Source of the DNA: Flagellimonas nanhaiensis
GTDB taxonomy: Bacteria; Bacteroidota; Bacteroidia; Flavobacteriales; Flavobacteriaceae
Length of the DNA: 64,000 bases
NCBI RefSeq assembly: GCF_003382275.1
Contig: NZ_QTJX01000001.1
Coordinates: forward strand, 868,001 to 932,000
Direction of reading: 5' to 3'
Shown: positions 16,710-28,377 of the stretch, piece after piece
Layout of the letters: the number at the start of each line of letters is the position of its first letter
Position numbering within the stretch: the stretch's first letter is position 1
The notes under the pieces: generated by a model
What the model saw: the letters and a program-made list of their open reading frames with translations, nothing else
What the model was told of the DNA's origin: nothing
The model's database searches: none
Position numbers and translations under genes: made by a program

Positions 16710-17519
16710 ATGGATAAAAAAGTTGTCTTGATCACCGGCGGTTCCTCGGGAATAGGAAAATCCATTGGAACCTACCTTACCTCAAAAGGGTATGTGGTGT
16801 GCGGAACCACAAGGAATCTTGAAAAATATCCTGATTTTGATGCCTTTAAATTGATTACTCTTGATGTGAAGGACCAACAAAGTGTTCTGGATTGTGTCTC
16901 TGAGGTAGTTTCGTTGGAAGGTCAACTGGACATTTTGATCAACAATGCAGGAATGGGAATAACAGGTCCCATAGAGGAAACCCCACATGAAGAGATCCTT
17001 AATGTTTTTGATACCAACTTTCATGGTCCGGTTCACATGATGAAAGCAGTGTTGCCCCAAATGCGAAAACAGGGGGGAGGACTGATCATTAACATTACTT
17101 CCATAGCTGGATATATGGGGCTTCCTTTCCGGGGGTATTATTCGGCTACCAAAGGAGCATTGGGACTTGTTACCGAAGCACTCAGAATGGAAACCAAAAG
17201 CTTTGGTATTTCCATCACCAATTTGGCACCTGGCGATTTTGCCACCAATATAGCTGCGGGGCGTTATCATGCTCCAGTTCTAAAAGATTCAGCTTATGAG
17301 GAGGTGTACCAGAAAAGCCTCGATTTAATGAACGAACATGTGGATGCTGGTGGAGACCCCATGGAAGTAGCCAGAAAGGTATATGCCATTATCCAACAGA
17401 AGAAACCTAAGATTCATTACCCAGTTGGAGAATTTATGCAAAAGGTTTCGCTGCTCTTGAAAAAAATCCTTCCAGGAAAGGTCTACGAAAAACTTTTGCT
17501 CAACCATTACAAGCTTTAA
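16710..17519 (+). CDS. Short-chain dehydrogenase/reductase (SDR) family oxidoreductase
   Basis: 269 residues from ATG 16710 (MDKKVVLITGGSSGIGK); a GTG two codons earlier is less likely. Cofactor motif TGGSSGIGKSIG, structural NNAG (LINNAGMGITGPIE), catalytic Ser near 135 (ITSIAGYMG), and YSATKGALG with catalytic Tyr and Lys. The C-terminal tail (about 225-269) is basic and hydrophobic (KVSLLLKKILPGKVYEKLL), as in classical SDRs that sit at membranes. Substrate unknown. It begins about 60 bp after the SRP RNA terminator. Confidence 0.92.
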   Translation: MDKKVVLITGGSSGIGKSIGTYLTSKGYVVCGTTRNLEKYPDFDAFKLITLDVKDQQSVLDCVSEVVSLEGQLDILINNAGMGITGPIEETPHEEILNVFDTNFHGPVHMMKAVLPQMRKQGGGLIINITSIAGYMGLPFRGYYSATKGALGLVTEALRMETKSFGISITNLAPGDFATNIAAGRYHAPVLKDSAYEEVYQKSLDLMNEHVDAGGDPMEVARKVYAIIQQKKPKIHYPVGEFMQKVSLLLKKILPGKVYEKLLLNHYKL

Positions 17520-17555
17520 ATTATTGCGTGGCATGTTTTTTGAGAATAGGAAAGC

Positions 17556-17975
17556 ATGAAAACGAACAAAAGAATTTTAGGGTTTGGCCTTGCAGTTTTG
17601 GTTACATTTTTTACCCTGGGCTGCGATGAGGTCTACGAGTGTATTTTCAATATTGAACCAGAGATTCATGATAGACCTTTGGAGCTAGGTATAGTTGGTG
17701 AAAGGTACTATGGTATTGTCACTGCTGAAATAAGCAATGAGGTAAACGACAACGACTACGACTACGATTTTGAAATCTATGGTGAACTTCCGCCAGGGGT
17801 ATTTTACGACATCAACCGACGATCCATTGAATTTTTCGGAATTCCTGAAGAAACAGGTAATTACAGATTTAGGGTTGAACTGTTTGTTGAATCGTATGAT
17901 TACTACGGTTATGATGGAAGTCCAACCTGTTCTGATTCTGCTGTTAGGGATTTTGTGATCCAGGTGGTGGACTAA
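17556..17975 (+). CDS. Small lipoprotein with a putative Ig (He_PIG-like) domain
   Basis: 139 residues with a lipoprotein signal (FFTLGC, Cys near residue 23). The mature part has GERYYGIVTAEISNEVND, YDFEIYGELPPGVFYDINRRSIEFFGIPEETGNYRFRVEL: the G-x-LPPG-(V/L)...G-x-P-x-x-x-G pattern of putative-Ig domains found in adhesins and surface proteins. It contains an Asp/Tyr-rich loop. It follows the SDR gene by 36 bp. Likely a surface or periplasmic binding module; the partner is unknown. Confidence 0.75.
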   Translation: MKTNKRILGFGLAVLVTFFTLGCDEVYECIFNIEPEIHDRPLELGIVGERYYGIVTAEISNEVNDNDYDYDFEIYGELPPGVFYDINRRSIEFFGIPEETGNYRFRVELFVESYDYYGYDGSPTCSDSAVRDFVIQVVD

Positions 17976-17996
17976 GTGCGTAGAATTTTGTCCAAA

Positions 17997-18030
17997 TTTG
18001 GGTATAGGGTTGGTTAATATTGTAAATTCG
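17997..18030 (+). promoter_or_regulatory. Possible promoter for the transaldolase gene
   Basis: TTTG at 17997-18000, a 22-bp spacer and TAAATTCG at 18023-18030 (one mismatch to TAnnTTTG). It is 36 nt before the start codon. The spacer is longer than ideal. Confidence 0.35.
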
Positions 18031-18065
18031 CAACCAATTCTAGTACAACTTAAAACAGCGTATAC

Positions 18066-18722
18066 ATGAAATTTTTTATTGATACCGCCAATTTGGATCA
18101 AATAGCGGAGGCACAGCAGCTGGGAGTTTTGGATGGGGTTACCACCAACCCATCATTAATGGCCAAGGAAGGAATCACAGGGAAAAACAATATTTTGAAA
18201 CACTATGTGGATATCTGCAACATCGTGGATGGTGATGTTTCAGCTGAGGTTGTGGCCACAGAATTCGACGCCATGATAAAGGAAGGACACGAGCTTGCTG
18301 AGTTGCATGAGCAAATTGTGGTGAAGGTGCCGATGATCAGGGATGGGGTAAAAGCTCTAAAATATTTTTCTGACAATGGTATACGCACAAACTGTACTTT
18401 GGTGTTTTCTCCAGGTCAGGCACTATTGGCTGCTAAAGCAGGAGCCACTTATGTCTCTCCTTTTTTGGGAAGATTGGATGATATCTCCACAGATGGGTTG
18501 AACCTTATCTCTGAAATTAGGATGATCTATGACAACTACGGTTTTGAGACCCAGATTTTGGCAGCCTCCATTCGTCATACCATGCATGTAATTGATTGTG
18601 CCAAGCTTGGTGCTGATGTAATGACTGGACCATTGTCCGCTATAGACGGATTGTTGAAACACCCTCTTACAGATATTGGACTTGAAAAGTTCTTAGCTGA
18701 CTATAGAAAGGGAAATTCCTAA
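18066..18722 (+). CDS. fsa: Fructose-6-phosphate aldolase / small transaldolase family
   Basis: A 218-residue protein of the short transaldolase type. Motifs: [29 protein letters not shown], the Schiff-base lysine in IVVKVPM near residue 86, [29 protein letters not shown], and ILAASIRH. This subfamily (decameric, about 215-220 aa) contains both fructose-6-phosphate aldolases and true transaldolases; sequence alone does not separate them here. The likely role is in the non-oxidative pentose-phosphate pathway in the cytoplasm. Own promoter candidate and terminator, so probably monocistronic. Confidence 0.93.
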   Translation: MKFFIDTANLDQIAEAQQLGVLDGVTTNPSLMAKEGITGKNNILKHYVDICNIVDGDVSAEVVATEFDAMIKEGHELAELHEQIVVKVPMIRDGVKALKYFSDNGIRTNCTLVFSPGQALLAAKAGATYVSPFLGRLDDISTDGLNLISEIRMIYDNYGFETQILAASIRHTMHVIDCAKLGADVMTGPLSAIDGLLKHPLTDIGLEKFLADYRKGNS

Positions 18723-18756
18723 GCTAAGAAAGACGATAAAAGAATTTGAAAACATG

Positions 18757-18783
18757 CCCTGGGATTTTTCTCAGGGTTTTTTG
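18757..18783 (+). terminator. Terminator after the transaldolase gene
   Basis: CCCTGGG (18757-18763) pairs with CTCAGGG (18770-18776) around a 6-nt loop, followed by six T. It ends 2 bp before the stop codon of the convergent gene. Confidence 0.85.
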
Positions 18784-18784
18784 T

Positions 18785-20170
18785 TTAGAAGGAGTAGTAA
18801 AGGTTGGCAAAGGCATCAACAATTAGAGTATCCTTGGCAATGACACACTTGTTAAGGCCATCAATGATCATGGTGGTCTGTATTTCTTTAAAATCCTCAC
18901 CGTAGAACTGACTGCTCTTGTCCAATTGATTTTCTTCCATCATACTTAACCATTGAGGATGGCTTGTCCTAACATTGATACCCACAAAATTTAAGTCTGG
19001 ATGCTTCTTTTTTAGTTTGTTGATGTGTCTGGTGATATTTTTGAAGTGCCTCTTCTGTGATCCAGCCCAAAAATAAAAGACGGTTTTTTCATTTTTGCTT
19101 ATGTCCCTTAATGAATGCGATTCGTTATTGATGTCCTTTACCCATAGGTTTGGAAGTGTTCTATTGGGCTGAAGGTTTTGAATGCCTTCGTACAAATGCG
19201 TGATTTCCTCCTTGTGCGAGGCACTGGTGGAAAGTTTACGGAACTTATCAATGAAAATTTGGCATTCTTTGTTGGGATTATGCTCCTTGAGTAGATAATC
19301 CATGGCAATATTTCTGAAGAGCAGGTTTCTTAGGTCTTCATCTTTCACCAAACTATCCACCAAATGAAGCTTATGCTTATTAAAGTGCAGATGGCTGGCC
19401 ATAGACATTTTTCCGTTGCTACAATCCTCCATGCAAGCCATATAGGACAAATTGCCAAAGTGATACTTCATGTAATCATAGTACGGTCTAAAATAGGTGA
19501 GGTCACGACTGTTTAGGTCAACCATTTTTCGGTAATCATAAAAATTGTCCGTAAGCTCATGAATGGTTTCCTCTCCAGTTTTCTTTTTATGATAAAAAGG
19601 ATATTTTTCACTATAGATGTAACTATTGTAGTCTATAGAAGCCATGGCCATGGACACAACTTTTTTGGACAATTGACCGTCCTCCACAATAAGTTCTTCC
19701 AGATGTTTGATTTTCTGCGTACGTAGAGAATCTATTTTTGCTTTAAAAGCATCTGGTTTTAGCTTGTAGTAACTGTAGATCAACGGTTCCTCTTCTTCGT
19801 AGGCCAAGAACATCTCAACCAAAAAATTGTTGATTTCACTGCCCTTTCCAGAAAATACCAGGGATTCATCAAACTCCATGGTATTCAATCTGATCAGAAG
19901 ACTGTCTCCTTCTTGTAAGTATACATATTGTAACTCTGGGCTGTGGTCAAAGTGATAGAGCCCTTCCTCAATTCCTTGCAAATTAAATGAAAACCTATTG
20001 TTGTCATTCAACTTTACGGAATCAATGTAGGTGTCATTTCTGTAAAGTACGACGTAATCACTGGTGGGATTTACTATCTCGCCCCCAAAGAACACTGATG
20101 GGCATTCACCATGCTTTTGTGAGCATGCCAGAACTGTAAGGAAAGATAGACCGAGTAAAAATCTTACCAT
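18785..20170 (-). CDS. Thioredoxin-like lipoprotein without active-site cysteines (DUF4369-like N-terminus)
   Basis: 461 residues; signal peptide with lipobox LTVLAC. Residues about 25-130 resemble the DUF4369-type beta domain found in front of many Bacteroidota TlpA-like proteins (GEIVNPTSDYVVLYRNDTYIDSVKL). A helical middle follows, and residues about 330-455 form a thioredoxin-like domain (LPNLWVKDINNESHSLRDI...TVFYFWAGSQKRHFKNI). At the place where CxxC is expected the sequence is GSQKRH, so no disulfide chemistry is possible there. It is probably a periplasmic binding or structural protein. Divergent from the ABC-F gene. Confidence 0.78.
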   Translation of the reverse strand: MVRFLLGLSFLTVLACSQKHGECPSVFFGGEIVNPTSDYVVLYRNDTYIDSVKLNDNNRFSFNLQGIEEGLYHFDHSPELQYVYLQEGDSLLIRLNTMEFDESLVFSGKGSEINNFLVEMFLAYEEEEPLIYSYYKLKPDAFKAKIDSLRTQKIKHLEELIVEDGQLSKKVVSMAMASIDYNSYIYSEKYPFYHKKKTGEETIHELTDNFYDYRKMVDLNSRDLTYFRPYYDYMKYHFGNLSYMACMEDCSNGKMSMASHLHFNKHKLHLVDSLVKDEDLRNLLFRNIAMDYLLKEHNPNKECQIFIDKFRKLSTSASHKEEITHLYEGIQNLQPNRTLPNLWVKDINNESHSLRDISKNEKTVFYFWAGSQKRHFKNITRHINKLKKKHPDLNFVGINVRTSHPQWLSMMEENQLDKSSQFYGEDFKEIQTTMIIDGLNKCVIAKDTLIVDAFANLYYSF

Positions 20171-20286
20171 ATAAAGGGAACCGTCATGTTTGACACAAAA
20201 ATAGCAATACCAAAAAGTCTCCTTTGTTAATGGCTAGTTAAATGTTGTAAAACCTTGTTTTCGTGTAGTTTGACAATGTGTTTTTT

Positions 20287-21968
<1,682 letters not shown>

Positions 21969-21970
21969 TC

Positions 21971-22696
21971 CTAAGCATTAAAGTATTTACTGTTCCAAAT
22001 GACGGGGTTAAAATTCTTTCCCCGAGCAAATCCGTAGAAAATAACTAGAGAAGCTATCCATTTGAACATAAAAAAGAAAATTAGCCAAAATTCTGCAGAC
22101 GAATTGTTCTTGGAAAATAGTCCATCGGGTATTAAAAGAGTGGTCAAATAACTTATCAGCAGAACAAACAAGACAAGGTTTCCAATGTTCTTAAAAGGCC
22201 ATACCAATAGCTTTCTTAAAGGGTGTAAGTCGTTACCCCACTTGTGTATCAAATAAAAATAGTCGTTACCGATTGGAGCGAAAAGTAGAGGGTCGTCCTT
22301 GTCTTCCAATTTAAAGAGTTTAGAAGGAGCCATAATTTTGTATCCTTTGATTTCCACTTCGTGTTCTCTTTCCAGCTGTTGTATTTTTTTGAGTGCTGTT
22401 TTGGGAATTTCCCCCTTGAAATAGCTACTGTCTAAAAAGCGAAGTCGATAATCGATGCAGATTTCCTTGATTTGGTCTAAATGATAGATTTTGGTGGTTT
22501 CCAGCAAGTCCAAATTGAATCTGTTATCAGTTGCATTACTCTTCGATGCAAGTTCTGCTGAAATCTTAGCTTGTTTCATGGAATTACCATTAAGGAAATC
22601 TTCCAATCCTGAAGCAGTTCCTTGATGCTTCTCTTGCTTTTTTCTAACTTTCTGAAGTTTACTTTCTATGTTGGTCTTTTCAAATATCATATCCAT
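21971..22696 (-). CDS. Hypothetical membrane protein with two to three C-terminal spans
   Basis: 241 residues from ATG 22696 (MDMIFEKTNIESKLQ); a TTG 7 codons upstream and an ATG two codons downstream are alternatives. The first 130 residues are charged and helical (KLQKVRKKQEKHQGTASGLEDF), followed by KGYKIMAPSKLFKLEDKDDPLLFAPIGNDYFYLIHKWGNDLHPLRKLLVWP and hydrophobic segments near 175-195 and 205-230. No known motif. The gene ends 2 bp from the convergent ABC-F stop. Confidence 0.65.
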   Translation of the reverse strand: MDMIFEKTNIESKLQKVRKKQEKHQGTASGLEDFLNGNSMKQAKISAELASKSNATDNRFNLDLLETTKIYHLDQIKEICIDYRLRFLDSSYFKGEIPKTALKKIQQLEREHEVEIKGYKIMAPSKLFKLEDKDDPLLFAPIGNDYFYLIHKWGNDLHPLRKLLVWPFKNIGNLVLFVLLISYLTTLLIPDGLFSKNNSSAEFWLIFFFMFKWIASLVIFYGFARGKNFNPVIWNSKYFNA

Positions 22697-22904
22697 TTTT
22701 CTTAGCAATCCATTCAAATTTAAGTAATTGTGTCAGTGAATTTGAAATTGTGAAAAAACTCAAATGTTAACATTGTGTTAAATAAAATTTTCACTTTCAA
22801 AAAGAATCGAAGATTTTATCAAAAAGATGTATCTTATCGACGATTTTGGTATTTAATCGTATAACCATACTAACTAAAAACGTCCCAAAGCCGAGAACTT
22901 AACA

Positions 22905-23444
22905 ATGAAAAGCCCCCTAACCTCAATCTTATTTGGTCTTTGCTTGGTCCTTTCTGCAACAATATCTGCTCAGAATTTAAATGATCAGCCCTTACAATCC
23001 ACAAGTAACAACACAATTGATTCTGAACGACATAAAATCTTAATGGCGGCTGTAAAAGCTACGGAGTTGGACGATGTTCTTGAAAAATCTGGACCTTTTA
23101 CGGTTTTTGCTCCATCTGATGCTGCTTTTGAACGTTTCTCAAGTTCCAAGATTCAGCAATTGATAAATTCCCAGGATAAAAGTGAGTTGAAATCCTTGTT
23201 GAGCTACCACATCGTGGCTGGTAACCTGACTGCATCACGAATCTTGCGTGCCATGTGCAAGGGTAACGGAAAAGCTAGCTTTACTACCATTCAAGGGAAA
23301 AAACTGTTGGCCCATATGGAAGGATTGGATATTGTTCTGACTGACCCAGTGGGGAATACAGCAAGAATCACCACTGCTGACCTAAATCTAAAAAACGGTG
23401 TCATCCACGAAATTGACAGCGTAATTCTACCCGTACAAATGTAA
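22905..23444 (+). CDS. Secreted fasciclin (FAS1) domain protein
   Basis: 179 residues with a signal peptide (LFGLCLVLSATISAQ). One FAS1 domain: ILMAAVKATELDDVLEKSGPFTVFAPSDAAFERFSSSKIQQL is FAS1 box 1, and the ILRAMCKGNG...IHEIDSVILPVQM region covers box 2. FAS1 domains mediate cell-surface adhesion or ligand binding. Likely periplasmic or secreted. Its TAA (23442-23444) directly abuts the stop of pheT on the other strand. Confidence 0.9.
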   Translation: MKSPLTSILFGLCLVLSATISAQNLNDQPLQSTSNNTIDSERHKILMAAVKATELDDVLEKSGPFTVFAPSDAAFERFSSSKIQQLINSQDKSELKSLLSYHIVAGNLTASRILRAMCKGNGKASFTTIQGKKLLAHMEGLDIVLTDPVGNTARITTADLNLKNGVIHEIDSVILPVQM

Positions 23445-25865
23445 TCAACGAAGTTCGGCGCCCAGGTCTTTTTGGAAACGTGCCAATAACTTGCCCATTA
23501 TCTTATCGATTTGTTTATCGGTCAAGGTTTTGTTTTCGTCCAAAAGCGTAAAGCTCACAGCATAGGACTTTTTCCCAGCCGGTAGATTTTTCCCGGTATA
23601 AACATCAAATAGGCTTACCTCTTTGAGCAACTTCTTTTCGGTCTCCCAGGCTATATCATAAACCTGCTGATAGGTAATCCCCTCATTCAGTAACAAGGCG
23701 AAATCCCGGGTTACCTCAGGGAATTTCGGAATTTCCTTAAATGCAATATTCTTGGTATTTATGGCGCTAAGAATAACATCCCAGTCAAAATCGGCAAAGA
23801 GAATCTCTTGTTTAACATCAAACTTCTTAAGAAGTGACTTGCTCACAACTCCATAAATGCCCAATTCCTGTCCATTTAAAGAAAGTGTCAATCCTTCGGA
23901 AAAAATGGAATCAGAAGCTGGTTTAGTTGTAATATCCGTTAACCCTAGGCGCATAAGCAAGGATTCCATTACTCCTTTTAAAAAGAAGAAATCAGATTTT
24001 TTGGAATCTAGGGCCCAGCTTTCCTCTGCACGATTACCTGTAATGAATAGGGAAAGATGTTGTTGTTCAAGATTCTGACCATCTTTTGTATGGTAAGTCT
24101 TTCCAAACTCAAACAACCTCAAATCAGAACTTTGTCGATTCAGGTTATAAGCAATTATTTGCAGCCCGGAATACAGCATTGAGGTCCTGAGTTCCGATAG
24201 GTCGGCACTCAGTGGATTCAACATTTTGACTGGACTTTTTGTACTCCCAAATAGCTCATGGGACCCAGCTGCAACCAAACTGTTGGTCATAATTTCATAG
24301 AAACCTTGAGAAGCCAACATGGTACCGATAACATCCTGTACCTTGTGGTTTTCAAATTTAGAGGTAGTTGCTATGGAAGCGGTCAGTTTTTCTTTATCAT
24401 CGATGTTGTTATAGCCATAGACCCTTAAGATTTCCTCAATTACATCAACCTCACGTTCAACATCCACTCGGTAGTTGGGTATGGTAAGCCCCAATCCAGA
24501 TTCGGTAACATTGTTTACTTTGATTTCCAAAGATGCCAATATGGATTTGATGGTATCCCTAGGAATTTCATGACCGATCAAGGAGTTGATTTTATCAAAA
24601 GTCAAGAAAACCTGTCTTTCCTGAACCTTTTTAGGGTAAAGGTCAACCACGTCAGAACTAATGTCCCCACCTGCGATCTCCCGTATCAGCAATGCTGCTC
24701 TTTTTAAAGCATATTCCGTGATATCGATATCCACACCGCGTTCAAACCTAAAGGATGCATCGGTATTTAAACCATGTCTCTTGGCGGTTTTACGTATTGA
24801 AATGGGGTCGAAATATGCACTTTCCAAGAAAATGGACGTAGTGTGTTCATTTACTCCAGAATGGATTCCTCCAAAAACTCCGGCAATACACATGGGCTTT
24901 TCGCTGTCACATATCATCAGGTCCTCTTCATGAAGTTCTCTTTCTACTTCATCCAAAGTGACAAACTTTGTTCCGGCAGGAAGAGTCTTCACCTCAATTT
25001 TATTACCCTTTATTTTCATTGCATCAAAAGCATGCAAGGGTTGACCAAGTTCGTGAAGCACGTAGTTGGTTACATCAACCACATTATTTATTGGAGATAA
25101 TCCTATGGCCCGAAGTCTATTCTTGAGCCAGTCTGGTGACTCCTGAACAATTAGGTTGCTTATGGTTACACCACAATATCTTGGGGCCAATTGAGCGTCC
25201 TCAGCTTCAACATCTATTTTAAGAGACCGGTTGTCAATGGAGAAATTACTGGTAGACGGGGTAACCAATTGTTTTTGGATTTCCAGTTGTTCCAAACCAG
25301 CTTTTAGATCACGTGCTACCCCATAATGGCTCATTGCATCAGCGCGATTGGGTGTAAGGCCGATTTCAAAAACTTCATCACTTTCAATTTCAAAAACTTC
25401 GGCACAAGGTGTTCCTGGCTTTAAATTATCGCTAAGCACCATGATACCATCGTGGCTATCACCAAGTCCCAATTCATCTTCGGCGCAGATCATACCATGG
25501 CTTTCTTCACCACGTATTTTACCTTTTTTGATTTCCCAGGCTTCACCTTCCTTGGAGTAAAGTTTGGTTCCGATGGTGGCAACAGGAACCTTTTGCCCAA
25601 CAGCTACGTTGGGAGCGCCGCATACAATTTGAAGTGGAGAGGCATCACCTACATCAACGGTGGTCAATTTAAGGCGGTCTGCATTTGGGTGTTTTTCACA
25701 GGTTAGAACATGGCCGACCACTACACCCTTTAAACCTCCTTGAACAGATTCAAAGTTGGAAATGCCTTCAATTTCAAGACCTAGATCCGTTAGAAGTTCC
25801 CCGGTCTTTTCCGAAGTCCAATCAATTTTCAAAAACTGCTTTAACCAGTTGTAAGAAATCTTCAT
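23445..25865 (-). CDS. pheT: Phenylalanyl-tRNA synthetase beta subunit
   Basis: An 806-residue protein with the complete bacterial PheT domain order. The B1/EMAP tRNA-binding fold is at about 40-155 (VVVGHVLTCEKHPNADRLKLTTVDVG), then the B3/B4 editing domain (about 215-395, NNVVDVTNYVLHELGQPLHAFD), B5 (about 400-475), the catalytic-like core (about 475-700) and the anticodon-binding FDX-ACB domain (from about 710, FPEVTRDFALLLNEGITYQQV). With PheS (not in this window) it charges tRNA-Phe. Start MKISYNWLKQFL is standard. Confidence 0.97.
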   Translation of the reverse strand: MKISYNWLKQFLKIDWTSEKTGELLTDLGLEIEGISNFESVQGGLKGVVVGHVLTCEKHPNADRLKLTTVDVGDASPLQIVCGAPNVAVGQKVPVATIGTKLYSKEGEAWEIKKGKIRGEESHGMICAEDELGLGDSHDGIMVLSDNLKPGTPCAEVFEIESDEVFEIGLTPNRADAMSHYGVARDLKAGLEQLEIQKQLVTPSTSNFSIDNRSLKIDVEAEDAQLAPRYCGVTISNLIVQESPDWLKNRLRAIGLSPINNVVDVTNYVLHELGQPLHAFDAMKIKGNKIEVKTLPAGTKFVTLDEVERELHEEDLMICDSEKPMCIAGVFGGIHSGVNEHTTSIFLESAYFDPISIRKTAKRHGLNTDASFRFERGVDIDITEYALKRAALLIREIAGGDISSDVVDLYPKKVQERQVFLTFDKINSLIGHEIPRDTIKSILASLEIKVNNVTESGLGLTIPNYRVDVEREVDVIEEILRVYGYNNIDDKEKLTASIATTSKFENHKVQDVIGTMLASQGFYEIMTNSLVAAGSHELFGSTKSPVKMLNPLSADLSELRTSMLYSGLQIIAYNLNRQSSDLRLFEFGKTYHTKDGQNLEQQHLSLFITGNRAEESWALDSKKSDFFFLKGVMESLLMRLGLTDITTKPASDSIFSEGLTLSLNGQELGIYGVVSKSLLKKFDVKQEILFADFDWDVILSAINTKNIAFKEIPKFPEVTRDFALLLNEGITYQQVYDIAWETEKKLLKEVSLFDVYTGKNLPAGKKSYAVSFTLLDENKTLTDKQIDKIMGKLLARFQKDLGAELR

Positions 25866-25992
25866 ACCCCAAATTTAAAGTGGACAAATATAAAACAATA
25901 GGGTAACAGATTCAATCGAAAATGTGCGTAGTGTGGTGGATATAGCTCCTTTTGATCAGTATTTCCTATTTTTAAGAAAAATCTTTCACTAA

Positions 25993-27231
25993 ATGAGAAG
26001 AACTTGGTTTTGTTTTTGCGCTGTGATTATGTTGTTGACTTCATGCAAGGATAAGGAAAAAGAGTTGGCAATTGGAGACTGGTGGGGCAAGATGGATGTG
26101 TCCTCCACTGATGTCCTCCCGTTCAACTTTTATCTTTTTAAGAACGAAGAAGGAGACTACAATATGGAGATGTACAATGCCGATGAAGTGGTCACCGTGG
26201 ATGAAATAAAAATTGATGGAGATTCCATAAGAATACAAATGCCCATCTTTGAAGGGTATATTTCAGGAACTTTTTCTGCGAATGAGATCAAAGGCAACTT
26301 TATAAAGGAAAGTCTGGACCGTATAGTTCCTTTTAATGCTGTGTATGGAAAACATGACCGTTTTGAAGCAAAGGGAGATGCACAAGTAAATATTTCTGGG
26401 GTATGGGAAACCTATTTTAAGGTAAACACCAATGAAGAATATCCGGCCAAGGGAATTTTTATGCAGGATGGGAATAGAGTAAAGGGAACCTTCAGGACAA
26501 AAACTGGGGATTATCGATTTTTAGAAGGAGTAGTGGATCAAGACAGCCTTAAAATTTCTGCTTTTGATGGCGCCCATGTTTTCTTGTTCACAGCCAAGGT
26601 AACCGACAGTACATTGGAAGGAAAGTTTTTTAGTGGCAATCACTCTGTCGAGGATTTTATGGGGATTAGAAATGAAGCCTTTGAACTTCCCGACGCCAAT
26701 ACTTTGACTTTCCTTAGAGAAGGATACGACCGGTTCGAGTTTTCATTTCCCGATGAAAATGGTAAAATGGTCAGCCTGTCCGATGAAAGATTCAAGGATA
26801 AACCGGTGTTGGTGCAGATTATGGGAACATGGTGTCCCAATTGCTTGGACGAAACAAAGTTTTATATAGATTATTTTGAAAATAACCCTTCTACTGATGT
26901 TGAATTGGTAGCACTGGCCTTTGAGTATGCTAAAACGGAAGAACAAGCTTTTAAGGGAATTTCACGGCTAAGAGAAAGGGTAGGAGCAGATTACCCTATC
27001 CTATTGGCACAATTTGGAACCTCCAACAAACAAAAGGCCAATGAGAAACTGCCCATGTTGAACCATATCTTATCTTATCCCACAACAATTTATATTGATA
27101 AGAAAGGAGATGTTCAAAAAATCCATACAGGGTTTAATGGTCCTGCTACGGGAGAAAAGCATGAGGAGTTTAAAAAGGAATTTGCCGAAACAATAAATGG
27201 TTTGACCACTGAAGAGGTTGAATCTAAATGA
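25993..27231 (+). CDS. TlpA-like thiol-disulfide oxidoreductase, lipoprotein
   Basis: 412 residues; lipobox LLTSC (Cys near residue 18). Residues about 20-230 form a two-part beta-rich N-terminal region ([34 protein letters not shown]). The thioredoxin-like domain (about 245-400) has the active site [15 protein letters not shown] (CPNC) and the cis-Pro in [15 protein letters not shown] periplasm-facing reductase typical of Bacteroidota. It is convergent with leuB and overlaps it by 8 bp. Confidence 0.9.
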   Translation: MRRTWFCFCAVIMLLTSCKDKEKELAIGDWWGKMDVSSTDVLPFNFYLFKNEEGDYNMEMYNADEVVTVDEIKIDGDSIRIQMPIFEGYISGTFSANEIKGNFIKESLDRIVPFNAVYGKHDRFEAKGDAQVNISGVWETYFKVNTNEEYPAKGIFMQDGNRVKGTFRTKTGDYRFLEGVVDQDSLKISAFDGAHVFLFTAKVTDSTLEGKFFSGNHSVEDFMGIRNEAFELPDANTLTFLREGYDRFEFSFPDENGKMVSLSDERFKDKPVLVQIMGTWCPNCLDETKFYIDYFENNPSTDVELVALAFEYAKTEEQAFKGISRLRERVGADYPILLAQFGTSNKQKANEKLPMLNHILSYPTTIYIDKKGDVQKIHTGFNGPATGEKHEEFKKEFAETINGLTTEEVESK

Positions 27232-28342
27232 TTGTGGATTTTCCTAGATCTATGTTCTCGTCGTTCATATTAAAATCGTCATCGCTCTCTTCAATTGTGT
27301 GAGCTATAAAATCGCCTACCTGACTGGTTGTATATTCACTGAGGTTGTTCAAATCTGGAGTAACAACCCCTTTTTCCAACGATTTATCTACTGAATGGCG
27401 TACCAACATGGCTTCTTCAAAAAGTCCAAAATGTTCCAAAAGCATAGCAGCAGAGAGGATTGAAGCTATAGGATTTGCGATGTCTTTGCCTTTGGCTTGT
27501 GGAAAAGAACCGTGGATAGGTTCAAAAAGCGCGTTATTTTCACCGATAGAGGCTGAGGCAAGAAGGCCAATCGAGCCTCCAATTACACTTCCCTCATCAG
27601 AAAGAATGTCCCCAAACATATTTTCGGTGAGAATTACATCAAATAGCGCAGGATTAAGAATGATCTGCATGGCAGCATTGTCAACAAAAAGAAAGTCTAA
27701 GGTCACCTCTGGATAACTTTGGCCAATTTTTGTGACAACTTTGCGCCATAGTCTCGAGGATTCCAGCACATTGGCTTTATCAACCAGTGTCAACCTTTTT
27801 TTTCTGTTCTTGGCAGCTTTAAAAGCCAAATGGGCTATACGCTCTATTTCCAATTCTGAATATTCACAAAGATCGGATGCCACTGTCCCCGCTTCATTTA
27901 TTTTCTTTTCACCAAAGTATATCCCTCCAGTTAACTCTCTATAGATTACAAAATCGACTCCTGTAATGATCTCTTTTTTTAATGGAGAGTTATCGATTAA
28001 AGTAGGAAAGACTTGAACAGGTCTTATGTTGGCATAAAGCCCAAGTTCTTTTCTGAGCTTTAGGAGCCCATGTTCTGGCCTTACTTTAGCGTTGGGATCA
28101 TTATCAAACTTTGGATCACCGATTGCTCCAAAAAGAACCGCATCAGCTTCCTGACATAAATCTAAGGTACTCTGAGGAAGTGGGTCTCCTGTTTTATCAA
28201 TGGCAATAGCACCTACAACCGCTTCCCTGTAGACAAAATTATGTCCAAAAGCCTCTTCAACAGCTTGCAGACATTTTACCGCCTGCGCCAACACCTCTGG
28301 CCCAATGCCATCTCCTGGAAGCAAAGCAAGTTTTAAATTCAT
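27224..28342 (-). CDS. leuB: 3-isopropylmalate dehydrogenase
   Basis: 372 residues, usual length. [13 protein letters not shown] at the N-terminus, [12 protein letters not shown], the substrate/metal region [40 protein letters not shown] (the metal-binding Asp residues and GGSxG), and the adenine-binding [16 protein letters not shown] segment. It oxidises and decarboxylates 3-isopropylmalate in leucine synthesis. It follows leuA by 35 bp in the same direction; leuC and leuD are not in the window. It has a short acidic C-terminal extension ([14 protein letters not shown]). Confidence 0.96.
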   Translation of the reverse strand: MNLKLALLPGDGIGPEVLAQAVKCLQAVEEAFGHNFVYREAVVGAIAIDKTGDPLPQSTLDLCQEADAVLFGAIGDPKFDNDPNAKVRPEHGLLKLRKELGLYANIRPVQVFPTLIDNSPLKKEIITGVDFVIYRELTGGIYFGEKKINEAGTVASDLCEYSELEIERIAHLAFKAAKNRKKRLTLVDKANVLESSRLWRKVVTKIGQSYPEVTLDFLFVDNAAMQIILNPALFDVILTENMFGDILSDEGSVIGGSIGLLASASIGENNALFEPIHGSFPQAKGKDIANPIASILSAAMLLEHFGLFEEAMLVRHSVDKSLEKGVVTPDLNNLSEYTTSQVGDFIAHTIEESDDDFNMNDENIDLGKSTII

Positions 28343-28377
28343 GAAAGGCGCGGTTTGAATGGACTCTTAAGTCAAAG

